A stretch of 64,000 bases of DNA, from NCBI GenBank assembly GCA_030147505.1, contig JASBVG010000104.1, positions 62,001 to 126,000 on the forward strand, read 5' to 3'. Within the stretch, counting starts at the first letter, position 1, and each line of letters begins with the position of its first letter. The notes under the pieces were generated by a model that did no database searches, was not told the origin of the DNA, and was given only the letters and a program-made list of their open reading frames with translations. This document shows positions 31,368-39,538 of this stretch, in pieces. The stretch is from Tardiphaga sp. (GTDB taxonomy: Bacteria; Pseudomonadota; Alphaproteobacteria; Rhizobiales; Xanthobacteraceae). Position numbers and translations under genes: made by a program.

Positions 31368-33000
31368 CGCACCGAAGCCGGTGGCGACATCGAGCGCCTT
31401 TGCGCCATTCCAGCAGATCGTCTTCACGATCATCTGGACCGCGACGGTGCTCGGCAACACCGGCAGTTTCATGCGCGACGTCGCCAGCTCATGGCTGGTT
31501 ACGGACTTGTCCGCGTCCCCCGCTTCCGTAGCGATGATTCAAGCTGCGGGGACGCTGCCGATCTTCCTGTTTGCGATCCCCGCCGGCGTGCTTTCGGACA
31601 TCCTCGATCGCCGCAAGTTTCTCATCGGCGTGCAATTATTGCTGGCGGCTGTCAGCGTGACGCTGGCGCTGCTGGCCGCGAATGGCTGGCTGACCGTCAA
31701 TCTCCTGATCGGGCTAACCTTCGTCGGCGGCCTCGGTGCTGCGCTGGCGGGGCCGGCTTGGCAGGCCATCGTTCCTGAACTCGTGCCGCGCCAGGACATC
31801 AAAAGCGCGGTCGCGCTGAATTCGCTCGGCGTCAATATTGCGCGCTCCATCGGTCCGGCCGCAGGCGGTCTGCTGCTCGCATCCTTCGGCGCCGCGATCA
31901 CCTATGGCGCCGATGTGGTCAGCTATGTCTTCGTCATTGCGGCGCTGCTGTGGTGGCCGCGCGCCAGGAGTGAGCAGGACGAACTTTCGGAGCGCTTCTT
32001 CGGCGCCTTCCGCGCGGGCCTGCGCTACACGCGCGCCAGCCGCGAGCTCCATGTGGTGCTGCTGCGGGCCGCGGTGTTCTTTGCCTTTGCCAGTTCGGTA
32101 TGGGCGTTGCTGCCGCTGGTGGCACGCAATCTGCTCGGCGGCGATGCCGGATTCTACGGCGTACTGCTCGGCGCCGTCGGCGCGGGTGCTATCGGCGGCG
32201 CGCTGGTGCTGCCACGGCTGCGGATGGTGCTGGACTCGGACCGCCTGCTGCTGCTGTCTGCCATCGTGACATCGGCCGTAATGGCCGTGCTTGCTATGGC
32301 GCCGCCGAAATGGATCGCGGTGCCGGTGCTGCTGCTACTCGGCGCGGCCTGGATCGCTGCGCTCACGACCTTCAGCGGTGTGGCACAGGCAGTGCTGCCG
32401 AACTGGGTGCGCGGGCGCGGTCTCGCCGCCTATCTGATGGTGTTCAACGGCGCCATGGCGGCGGGCAGTGTCGGCTGGGGCGCCGTGGCGCAGGCGCTCG
32501 ACCTGCGGCTCGCCCTGCTGGCGAGTGCTGCCGGTCTGTTTGTCGTCGCCTTCATCCTGCACCGGATGAAGCTGCCGGCCGGCGAGACCGATCTGACGCC
32601 CTCCAATCACTGGCCGGAGCCGCTGACCTCAGAGCCGGTGGAGCATGATCGTGGGCCAGTGCTGATCCTGATCGAATACCGCATCCCGCGCGCGAGCCGT
32701 GTGCCGTTCTTCGCCTGTCTGAAGCGCTTGGCAGCGGCGCGCCGTCGCGATGGCGCCTATGGTTGGGGCATCACCGAGGATGCCAGTGATCCCGAGAAGA
32801 TCGTGGAATGGTTCATGGTGGAATCCTGGGCCGAGCATCTGCGTCAGCATCATCGTGTTTCGCGTGCGGATGCCGATGTGCAGCGCGACACCGTGCAATT
32901 CCATGTCGGGCCGCAGCCGCCTGTCGTGCGTCATTTCCTGTCGCTCGATCTCCACAATCCCGCACTGACCTTTCAGCCCGACGACTCCCACCCGGCATGA
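31360..33000 (+). CDS. MFS transporter (MFS_3/EntS-like) with C-terminal ABM-like domain
   Basis: The 546-residue protein carries ~12 transmembrane helices over residues 1-405. The EntS/MFS_3 start 'GNTGSFMRDVASSWLVTDLS' and 'GVLSDILDRRKFLIGVQLLL' contain the family's loop 2-3 motif. Residues ~430-530 form a soluble domain ('VLILIEYRIPRASRVPFFA', 'YGWGITEDASDPEKIVEWF') resembling antibiotic-biosynthesis-monooxygenase-like dimeric alpha/beta barrels, a recurring C-terminal attachment in this subfamily. It is predicted to export a small molecule, perhaps a siderophore-like or toxic compound. The ATG at 31360 overlaps the DoxX stop region. Confidence 0.88.
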   Translation: MSDAPKPVATSSAFAPFQQIVFTIIWTATVLGNTGSFMRDVASSWLVTDLSASPASVAMIQAAGTLPIFLFAIPAGVLSDILDRRKFLIGVQLLLAAVSVTLALLAANGWLTVNLLIGLTFVGGLGAALAGPAWQAIVPELVPRQDIKSAVALNSLGVNIARSIGPAAGGLLLASFGAAITYGADVVSYVFVIAALLWWPRARSEQDELSERFFGAFRAGLRYTRASRELHVVLLRAAVFFAFASSVWALLPLVARNLLGGDAGFYGVLLGAVGAGAIGGALVLPRLRMVLDSDRLLLLSAIVTSAVMAVLAMAPPKWIAVPVLLLLGAAWIAALTTFSGVAQAVLPNWVRGRGLAAYLMVFNGAMAAGSVGWGAVAQALDLRLALLASAAGLFVVAFILHRMKLPAGETDLTPSNHWPEPLTSEPVEHDRGPVLILIEYRIPRASRVPFFACLKRLAAARRRDGAYGWGITEDASDPEKIVEWFMVESWAEHLRQHHRVSRADADVQRDTVQFHVGPQPPVVRHFLSLDLHNPALTFQPDDSHPA

Positions 33001-33014
33001 CAAGGATGAGCTTC

Positions 33015-33920
33015 ATGCGCCTGCCCATCACCACAACGATTGCTCTCATGGCAGCGCTGGCTCTGGCCTCGCTGCAGCCGGCCGCAGCACGTGAACCGGG
33101 TGCCAAGGCGAATTACGCCGTCGGCCCGCAATACGACACCACCCATGTCTATGTGGCGCCCGACGACGTCGACCGCTTCGTTGAGAGCTTCGTCGCCACC
33201 TTCGGCGGCAAAAGCACGAAGCAGGTCGTTGCCACAGTTACGCCGACGCCGAGCAGCACCACATCGCAGCTTGTGCTGACGCCCGTTGGCTCGATCTCGG
33301 TGTTCGGCTTCAAGACGCCGATCCCGTATCCATTCGGCCATGAACGCACCGGTTATTTGGTGACCGACATGGACGCCGCGGTGAGTGCTGCAAAGGACGC
33401 CGGTGCCGGCGTGCTAGTCACCACATTTTCCGATCCGATCGGGCGCGATGCTGTGGTGCAGTGGCCAGGCGGCGTGAACATGCAGCTCTACTGGCACACG
33501 ACGGTGCCCTCCTATCCCAAGTTGCAGACGGTGCCGGAGAACCGCGTCTATGTGCCGGCCGAGAAGGCCGCCGAATTCGTCAAGGGGTTCGTTCGGTTTG
33601 CGAAGGGCAGTGTCGTGTCCGACGATGCGAAAGCGCCGGGCATCGAGATCGGTCGGCCGAATGACAGCTATCGCCGGATTCGCATCACCTCCAAATTCGG
33701 CAGGATGACCGTATTGGTAACCGATGGGCGCCTGCCTTATCCCTATGGCCACGAACTCACCGGTTACGAAGTGGCCTCGCTCGACGACACACTCGCCAAG
33801 GCCAAGACTGCGGGTGTCAGCGTGCTGGTCGATCCTTACATCGCGGATCACCGCCGCGCCGCCATCGTCAAATTCCCCGGAGGCTATGTTGCGGAAATCC
33901 ACGCGACTGTGGCGCAGTAA
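33015..33920 (+). CDS. Secreted VOC/glyoxalase-like protein
   Basis: The ~301-residue protein has a clear signal peptide ('MRLPITTTIALMAALALASL' then QPAAA). Two tandem halves follow, each with beta-alpha-beta modules like the vicinal-oxygen-chelate fold: 'YDTTHVYVAPDDVDRFVESF' with 'YPFGHERTGYLVTDMDAAVS', and 'NRVYVPAEKAAEFVKGF' with 'YPYGHELTGYEVASLDDTLA'. The repeated 'PYP(F/Y)GHE.TGY' may hold metal ligands. ATGs at 32997 (overlapping the MFS stop) and 33006 are also in frame; AAGGA at 33002-33006 favours 33015. A periplasmic binding or catalytic role beside the porin is likely; substrate unknown. Confidence 0.8.
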   Translation: MRLPITTTIALMAALALASLQPAAAREPGAKANYAVGPQYDTTHVYVAPDDVDRFVESFVATFGGKSTKQVVATVTPTPSSTTSQLVLTPVGSISVFGFKTPIPYPFGHERTGYLVTDMDAAVSAAKDAGAGVLVTTFSDPIGRDAVVQWPGGVNMQLYWHTTVPSYPKLQTVPENRVYVPAEKAAEFVKGFVRFAKGSVVSDDAKAPGIEIGRPNDSYRRIRITSKFGRMTVLVTDGRLPYPYGHELTGYEVASLDDTLAKAKTAGVSVLVDPYIADHRRAAIVKFPGGYVAEIHATVAQ

Positions 33921-35313
33921 GCGTTGGGCGACGGCGGCAGCCTGTGTTGCCGCCGCATCTTTGATCACGGGCGTTCCGGCGCTTGCGGAAGATACGGTCG
34001 CGCGTCCGAAGATACTGACGAACCGCTGGCAGGAGGACTGGTCGTCTTTGGCTGATCGCGCCTTGCGCACCGAACCGCTGGATGGGCTGAAATATATCCC
34101 GCTCTTCGTCACCGATCCGAAGAGCTATGTCTCGCTCGGAGCGAGTTTGCGCGAGCGCGTCGAGGTCAATGATGCGCCGGGTTTCGGAATCAGTGGTGTC
34201 AGGCCTGATGCCTATCTGCTACAGCGGCTGCAGATGCATGTGGATGTGCATCTGAACGAGAACTGGCAGGTCTTTACCCAGTTCGAGGATGTCCGCGCTT
34301 TCGACAAGACGACGGTGACCGCGGTCGATCAGAACCAGTTCGATCTACGTCTCGCTTTCGTAGCCTATAGCGGCGCGCTCGGCGATGGCGTGTTCAAGGC
34401 GCGCGCCGGCCGGCAGGATTTTGCCTTCGACCTGCAACGCTTCGTCTCATCCCGCGATGGCCCGAATGTGCGCCAGTCTTTCGATGCGTTGTGGGCAGAT
34501 TATGAAACCGGTCCGTGGCGCTTCATCGGCTTTGTCAGCCAGCCCGTGCAGTACCGTTTCGGCGACGTGTTCGATGACATCTCCAATCGCGACTTCCGCT
34601 TCAGCACCTTGCGCATTGAGCGGCAGGTGCTGGGGACCAACGAACTGTCCGGCTATTACTCGCTCTATGAGCGATCCAATGCGCGCTATCTCGATGCATT
34701 CGGCGCCGAGCAGCGCCACATCATCGATATCCGGTTTGCGGGTCAGATGAATGGTCTCGACTGGGATCTCGAAGCCATGGGCCAGACCGGCCATGTTGCG
34801 GCCAAGGAGATCGCCGCCTGGGCGCTCGGCGGCCGGGTCGGCTACACGCTAGCCAATATGGCATGGACGCCGCGTATCGGCCTGCAGGCGGATGCCGCCT
34901 CGGGCGATCGCCATGCCGGCGATGGTACCATTGGCACCTTCAATCCGCTGTTTCCGAACGGCTACTATTTCACGCTTGCCGGCTATACCGGCTATGCCAA
35001 CCTCATCCATCTCAAGCCGACCCTGACCGTGAAGCCGATCGAGAAGCTGACGGTGACCGCCGGCGTCGGCCTGCAATGGCGCGCAACCACGGCGGACGCC
35101 ATCTATATTCAGCCGAATGTCGCCGTCGCCGGCACGGCGGGGACGGGCAGTCTCTGGAGCGGCGTCTATACCCAGCTGCGCGCCGACTATGCCTTCAACG
35201 CCAATGTGACTGGCGCGCTCGAAGCCGTTCACTACGAAATCGGCGACACGCTGCGCGCAGCCGGCGGCCATGACAGCAATTATCTCGGCCTCGAACTGAA
35301 ATATGGGTGGTAA
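33886..35313 (+). CDS. AlgE-like outer-membrane beta-barrel (alginate export family protein)
   Basis: The 475-residue protein has a basic signal peptide ('LWRSKRWATAAACVAAASLI' ending PALAE). The mature part opens 'RPKILTNRWQEDWSSLADRA' and 'DGLKYIPL', then alternating beta-strands ('YLLQRLQMHVDVHLNENWQV', 'GVFKARAGRQDFAFDLQRFV') through to a C-terminal aromatic residue (KYGW), all typical of the alginate-export/AlgE-like family. It forms a porin-like channel. The start lies 35 bases inside the VOC-like gene with GGAGG just upstream. With the MFS exporter and secreted VOC-like protein it suggests uptake or export of the operon's substrate across the outer membrane. Confidence 0.88.
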   Translation: MLRKSTRLWRSKRWATAAACVAAASLITGVPALAEDTVARPKILTNRWQEDWSSLADRALRTEPLDGLKYIPLFVTDPKSYVSLGASLRERVEVNDAPGFGISGVRPDAYLLQRLQMHVDVHLNENWQVFTQFEDVRAFDKTTVTAVDQNQFDLRLAFVAYSGALGDGVFKARAGRQDFAFDLQRFVSSRDGPNVRQSFDALWADYETGPWRFIGFVSQPVQYRFGDVFDDISNRDFRFSTLRIERQVLGTNELSGYYSLYERSNARYLDAFGAEQRHIIDIRFAGQMNGLDWDLEAMGQTGHVAAKEIAAWALGGRVGYTLANMAWTPRIGLQADAASGDRHAGDGTIGTFNPLFPNGYYFTLAGYTGYANLIHLKPTLTVKPIEKLTVTAGVGLQWRATTADAIYIQPNVAVAGTAGTGSLWSGVYTQLRADYAFNANVTGALEAVHYEIGDTLRAAGGHDSNYLGLELKYGW

Positions 35314-35420
35314 CCGGCGCCTCCTGCTGCGACCGCAGGCATGGTTTTCGGCGCGGCGCTCGGCTAAGAGCATCGACGGGCACGCCGCAGCGCGCCGGAT
35401 CAGGATTGGCTGATGTGACG

Positions 35421-36569
35421 ATGTGGGATGAAAGCAGCCGTCTGGCTGACTTGCATGGATACGGAATTCTCGATTCCGCGCTGGACGACGATTTTGCCGA
35501 TTTCGTCGCCATCGCATCCGACATCTGCGACGCGCCCATCGCAGCGATCAATCTCATTGACAGCGACAGGCACTGGACATTGTCCGGCATCGAATATGGC
35601 GACCGGGAGTTGCCGCTCGACCAGTCGATCTGTGCCGAGGCGATCCGACAGAACGATTTGTTTATGATCCCGGACCTGTCCCAGGACGTTCGGTTCCAGG
35701 CCAATCCGCTGGTCACCGGAGGGCCGAAGCTGCGCTTCTATGCGGGCGCTGTGCTAGCGACGCCGACCGGAACGCCGGTGGGTACCATTTGCGTGCTCGA
35801 TCGCAAGCCACGGCCGGACGGACTGTCCGAGCGTCAGGGCTTTACGTTGAAGGCGCTGGCGCGTCAGGTCGTCACGCAATTCGAATTGCGCCGGGCCACA
35901 CGCGACATCAGCGACGGCAGCGCCGCGCGCGACCGCCTGCAGGCGTCGCTGAACGAAAAGGATGCGCTGCTCAAGGAAGTGCATCATCGCGTCAAGAACA
36001 ATCTGCAGCTCATCAGCAGCCTGTTGAACCTGCAGGCGTCGCGGATCGCCGATCCCGTCACGGCTTCGCTGTTCGTGGATAGCCGCAACCGCGTGCGCTC
36101 GATGGCGCTGGTGCACGAGAACCTCTATCGCGCCGGAAGTTTTGCCGGCATCGCCATCAAGGCGCATATTCTCAGCCTGTGCTCGCATCTGCGCCGCGCC
36201 TATGGCGCATCCGGCATCGAGATCGTCGCCGATAGCGATGACATCACGCTGGACCTCGATCGCGCCATTTCATGTGGGCTGATCATCAACGAGCTGGTGT
36301 CGAATGCTTTCAAGCATGCTTTCGTCGGGGCGACCTCAGGGCTCATCCGGGTGTCGTTCCGGCGTCAATCCAATGGTCTTTGCGAACTGACCGTCGCCGA
36401 TAATGGAGCCGGCACAGCCGGACTCGTCGATATCGTCGATGCCATGTCGCTCGGATTGCAGCTCGTGCGCGACCTTGTGGAGCAATTGGGCGGGCGCATC
36501 GCGATCGAACGTGATTACGGCACCCGATGCGTGGTGAGTTTCGATGATGCGGAGAGGGGACCCACATGA
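35421..36569 (+). CDS. GAF-domain sensor histidine kinase of the HisKA_2/HWE class
   Basis: The 382-residue soluble kinase has an N-terminal GAF domain (~5-150: 'GILDSALDDDFADFVAIASD', 'GTICVLDRKPRPD'). A dimerisation/phosphoacceptor helix 'KEVHHRVKNNLQLISSLLNL' carries the conserved His of HisKA_2 kinases, and a HATPase domain has 'LIINELVSNAFKHAF' and 'VADNGAG'. There is no transmembrane segment, so it senses an intracellular signal. The ATG at 35421 is used; the open frame upstream is not family-like. It overlaps the next gene (ATGA). Such kinases usually pair with separate response regulators. Confidence 0.9.
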   Translation: MWDESSRLADLHGYGILDSALDDDFADFVAIASDICDAPIAAINLIDSDRHWTLSGIEYGDRELPLDQSICAEAIRQNDLFMIPDLSQDVRFQANPLVTGGPKLRFYAGAVLATPTGTPVGTICVLDRKPRPDGLSERQGFTLKALARQVVTQFELRRATRDISDGSAARDRLQASLNEKDALLKEVHHRVKNNLQLISSLLNLQASRIADPVTASLFVDSRNRVRSMALVHENLYRAGSFAGIAIKAHILSLCSHLRRAYGASGIEIVADSDDITLDLDRAISCGLIINELVSNAFKHAFVGATSGLIRVSFRRQSNGLCELTVADNGAGTAGLVDIVDAMSLGLQLVRDLVEQLGGRIAIERDYGTRCVVSFDDAERGPT

Positions 36570-37675
36570 CCAGGCGGGCGCGGGTCATGGTGGTGGAGGA
36601 CGATCGTATCGTTGCGCGCGATATCAGCGAGCAGCTCGGGCGCATCGGCCATACGGTCATCGGCGTCACGGCCTCCGGCGAGGCTGCAGTGGCGCTGGCC
36701 GCGAGCACCCGGCCGGATCTGATCCTGATGGATGTGCGGCTCGAAGGCCGCATCGACGGCATCGATGCCGCGTGCGAAATCCGCGCCACTAGTCAGATTC
36801 CGGTAGTCTTTCTCACCGCCTATGCGGATGATGAGACCATCCAGCGTGCGGGAGCGGCCGAGCCGTTCGGCTATCTGCTCAAGCCGTTCGAAGATCTGCA
36901 GCTTCGGACCGCCATCGAAATGGCGTTGCACCGGAGGCGCGCCGAAGAGGCCCTGCGCGCGGCGCAAGCGGATATCGCCCGGATGTCGCGTCTCACCACT
37001 ATGGGGCAACTTACGGCATCGATCGCCCATGAGGTCAACCAGCCTCTGATGGCGGTTGCAATGAATGCGGAAGCCTGCGTGCGCTGGCTCAAGCCCGGCC
37101 GAAGCGATATTGGAGAAGCTCGCGCGGCAGCGGAGCGTGCCATCGACGAAGCCCATCGTGCCGGTGCCATCATCGCCCGTGTACGCTCGGTTGCGCGCAA
37201 CGCACCGATCTCGTTCGAAGCGCTCGACCTCAACGAGACGATCGAAACCATGCTGTCGATCGTTCGTCCTGAATTGAACGGCAAGGGCATCGCGCTCGAT
37301 ACCGATTTCTTCAACGGGCGTCTGCTCGTGGTGGGAGATCGCGTGCTGCTGCAACAGGTCATTCTTAACCTGATATCGAACGCGGCGGATGCGGTAGCGG
37401 GCGCGAACGATAGGGATCGTCGTGTCGTTGTCAGATCGCGCTTCGAGGCTGTCAACGACGTCTTCATTGCTGTCGATGATAGCGGTACTGGCATCGGGGC
37501 CGGCCTGCACGATCGGATCTTTGAACCATTCTTCACCACCAAGCCAGATGGTATCGGCATGGGGCTGGCGATCTGTAAGTCCATCATCACCGCCCATCAT
37601 GGGCAGCTCTGGAGCGAGGCGCGTCAGCCACGTGGTACGCGCGTGTGTTTCCAGCTGCCTAGTTGTCAGATATAG
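36566..37675 (+). CDS. Receiver-histidine kinase hybrid (REC first, FixL-type kinase second)
   Basis: The 369-residue protein starts with a receiver domain (~5-125: 'ARVMVVEDDRIVARDISEQL', phospho-acceptor Asp in 'LILMDVRLEGR', 'FLTAYAD', 'LLKPFED'). A histidine kinase module follows: H-box 'GQLTASIAHEVNQPLMAVAM' and ATPase boxes 'ILNLISNAADAV', 'VDDSGTGIG', 'FTTKPDGIGMGLAICKSI'. The FixL/TodS-like H-box with HEVNQPL is typical of rhizobial kinases. It has no sensor domain, so it is probably an intermediate phosphorelay protein driven by the preceding kinase. The next gene follows after 7 bases. Confidence 0.92.
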   Translation: MTRRARVMVVEDDRIVARDISEQLGRIGHTVIGVTASGEAAVALAASTRPDLILMDVRLEGRIDGIDAACEIRATSQIPVVFLTAYADDETIQRAGAAEPFGYLLKPFEDLQLRTAIEMALHRRRAEEALRAAQADIARMSRLTTMGQLTASIAHEVNQPLMAVAMNAEACVRWLKPGRSDIGEARAAAERAIDEAHRAGAIIARVRSVARNAPISFEALDLNETIETMLSIVRPELNGKGIALDTDFFNGRLLVVGDRVLLQQVILNLISNAADAVAGANDRDRRVVVRSRFEAVNDVFIAVDDSGTGIGAGLHDRIFEPFFTTKPDGIGMGLAICKSIITAHHGQLWSEARQPRGTRVCFQLPSCQI

Positions 37676-37682
37676 GCTTCAT

Positions 37683-38336
37683 GTGACCGGCCGCCCCCCA
37701 ACACCCGCCGCCGTCGTTGCAGTCATCGACGACGACAAAGGCATCCGCGAGGCGCTTGACGGTATGCTGAGGTCGGCGGGACTGTGCGTGGTCTGCTTCG
37801 CATCGACGCAAGCATATCTCGTGGATCCAGATCGCAGGCGGGTCAACTGCATCGTTCTCGATGTTCATTTGCCGGAGCGCAGCGGGCTCGACTTCCTCGA
37901 CGATGTCGCTCGGCTCGATGTGATGACGCCGATCATTGTGATAAGCGGTTTCGCCGATATCCGGATGTCGGTCCGTGCCATGAAGGCTGGCGCCGTGGAG
38001 TTTCTCACCAAGCCGGTGCGGGCGATGGATCTGCTTGCAGCGGTAGAAGTCGCCGTGACACGGGACCGCGGGTTTCGCTTGACGAGTAGCGTTCTGATCG
38101 AGCTCAAGACGCGCTATGAGACGTTGACCACGCGCGAGCGCGAGGTGTTCGTGCATGTGGCAGCTGGCATGATGAACAAACAAGTCGCCGTTGCGATCGG
38201 CATCAGCGAGGCGACCGTTAAACTCCATCGCGGCACTTTGATGCGCAAGATGCACGCGAATTCAGTGGCTGATCTCGTCCGCATGGCGGATCGCCTTGGC
38301 GTCGAATTGCCGACGTCTGCATCGACTAAGGTCTAG
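37683..38336 (+). CDS. FixJ/NarL-type response regulator
   Basis: The 217-residue protein combines a receiver domain ('AVVAVIDDDKGIREALDGML', acceptor Asp in 'CIVLDVHLPERSGLDFL', 'LTKPVRAMDLL') with a LuxR-type helix-turn-helix ('LTTREREVFVHVAAGMMNKQ', 'ISEATVKLHRGTLMRKM'). It binds DNA when phosphorylated, probably by the hybrid kinase encoded just upstream. The start is GTG at 37683; the ATG two bases before it meets a stop at once. The three signalling genes form one unit downstream of the porin operon, which they probably regulate. Confidence 0.92.
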   Translation: MTGRPPTPAAVVAVIDDDKGIREALDGMLRSAGLCVVCFASTQAYLVDPDRRRVNCIVLDVHLPERSGLDFLDDVARLDVMTPIIVISGFADIRMSVRAMKAGAVEFLTKPVRAMDLLAAVEVAVTRDRGFRLTSSVLIELKTRYETLTTREREVFVHVAAGMMNKQVAVAIGISEATVKLHRGTLMRKMHANSVADLVRMADRLGVELPTSASTKV

Positions 38337-38475
38337 GTCGCCTCGACCACTCGCCAATTGTTCATCCTTGCCGCGTCTCGCATGGTGGGTAAATCACAAT
38401 GGTGGCCGCGCAGCGAGAGGTTTTGGATGGCGAGTCTTGATCGTCTCATGGTGCAATGCAGTGGGGCCACGTCCC

Positions 38476-39393
38476 ATGCTTGATCGTCTCGGCACGACGT
38501 CGATCGACGCCCATCCGAAGACCGACCTGTTTGGCTGTCCGTCCAGCAAGCTCGGCAAGAATCAGGAGCTGCAAGGCTCCGGCATTCGATTCTTTCGAAA
38601 AAGCAGCGACGATCCTCAACTCGGTCGCATTGCCACGGAAGCGGACGACCGTGGCTTTCTGGTCGGCGTCTCGCGCGCAGCGGGCCATCGGCGGCGTATT
38701 TTTCATACGTCCCATGCCACAGAACATGAATTCGAGCAGGGCTCGATCTACGTCCGCAATCTCTCTGACAGCTATCGCGCGGATCTAAGGGGCGCATTCG
38801 ACTTTATCTTGCTGGAAGTGTCGCGCTCATTCCTCGTCGAGCTGGCACGGGAGCATGGCTGGCGCGGTGGGATCGATCTAGTCTGCCGTGCTGGAACGAT
38901 CGATCCGATGCTTTCGCATCTCGTTGCCGCCGCCGAGCCACTGCTGGAGAACAGCGGCAAAGCGAGTTCGCTGTTTATCGATCAACTTGGCACTACGATT
39001 GGCATCTATCTGATCGAACACTATGCCGCCGCCGATCAGATGGCGGATGCACCGCGCCAGACCCAGCTGTCGCGAACTCAGCTCGCGACCGCATACGACA
39101 TGCTGATGGGACACGTCGGCGAAGACCTGTCTATAGCGGCTGTTGCGCGCGCATGCGGTCTGTCGCGCGGTTACTTCATTCGCGGCTTCAAGGAAGCTAC
39201 CGGTCAGACGCCACATCAATGGGTGCTCTCGCAACGCGTCGAGCAGGCCCGTGGTATGCTGATCGGTTCCAGGATGTCGCTTGCCGATATCGCCCTTGCC
39301 TGCGGTTTCGCGGATCAAAGCCACTTCACGCGTGTGTTCTCGCGTGTCACCGGCCTTCCCCCCGGCAGCTGGCGTCGCGCAACTCGAAGCTAG
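38476..39393 (+). CDS. AraC family transcriptional regulator
   Basis: The 305-residue protein has an N-terminal sensing domain (~1-190) of AraC_binding_2-like type and a C-terminal double helix-turn-helix ('LSIAAVARACGLSRGYFIRG', 'KEATGQTPHQWVLSQRVEQA', 'SLADIALACGFADQSHFTRV') that defines the AraC/XylS family. The ATG at 38476 is preceded by no strong ribosome binding site; the longer frame overlaps the response-regulator gene and is not used. It stands alone between the signalling genes and the convergent atzF-like gene, so its target may be the catabolic operon upstream; its inducer is unknown. Confidence 0.9.
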   Translation: MLDRLGTTSIDAHPKTDLFGCPSSKLGKNQELQGSGIRFFRKSSDDPQLGRIATEADDRGFLVGVSRAAGHRRRIFHTSHATEHEFEQGSIYVRNLSDSYRADLRGAFDFILLEVSRSFLVELAREHGWRGGIDLVCRAGTIDPMLSHLVAAAEPLLENSGKASSLFIDQLGTTIGIYLIEHYAAADQMADAPRQTQLSRTQLATAYDMLMGHVGEDLSIAAVARACGLSRGYFIRGFKEATGQTPHQWVLSQRVEQARGMLIGSRMSLADIALACGFADQSHFTRVFSRVTGLPPGSWRRATRS

Positions 39394-39538
39394 CTGGCGC
39401 TTCTGTGTGGACTTTGATCATTATTCCGAAACGTGGATACCATTTTCGGACAAGGTCACACTCCAATTGAGAAATGCGCTTGAGTCTGCTTCATCGAAGA
39501 CGGATTAGACTCAAGCTCGCTCATGGCGGCAGTCGCCT

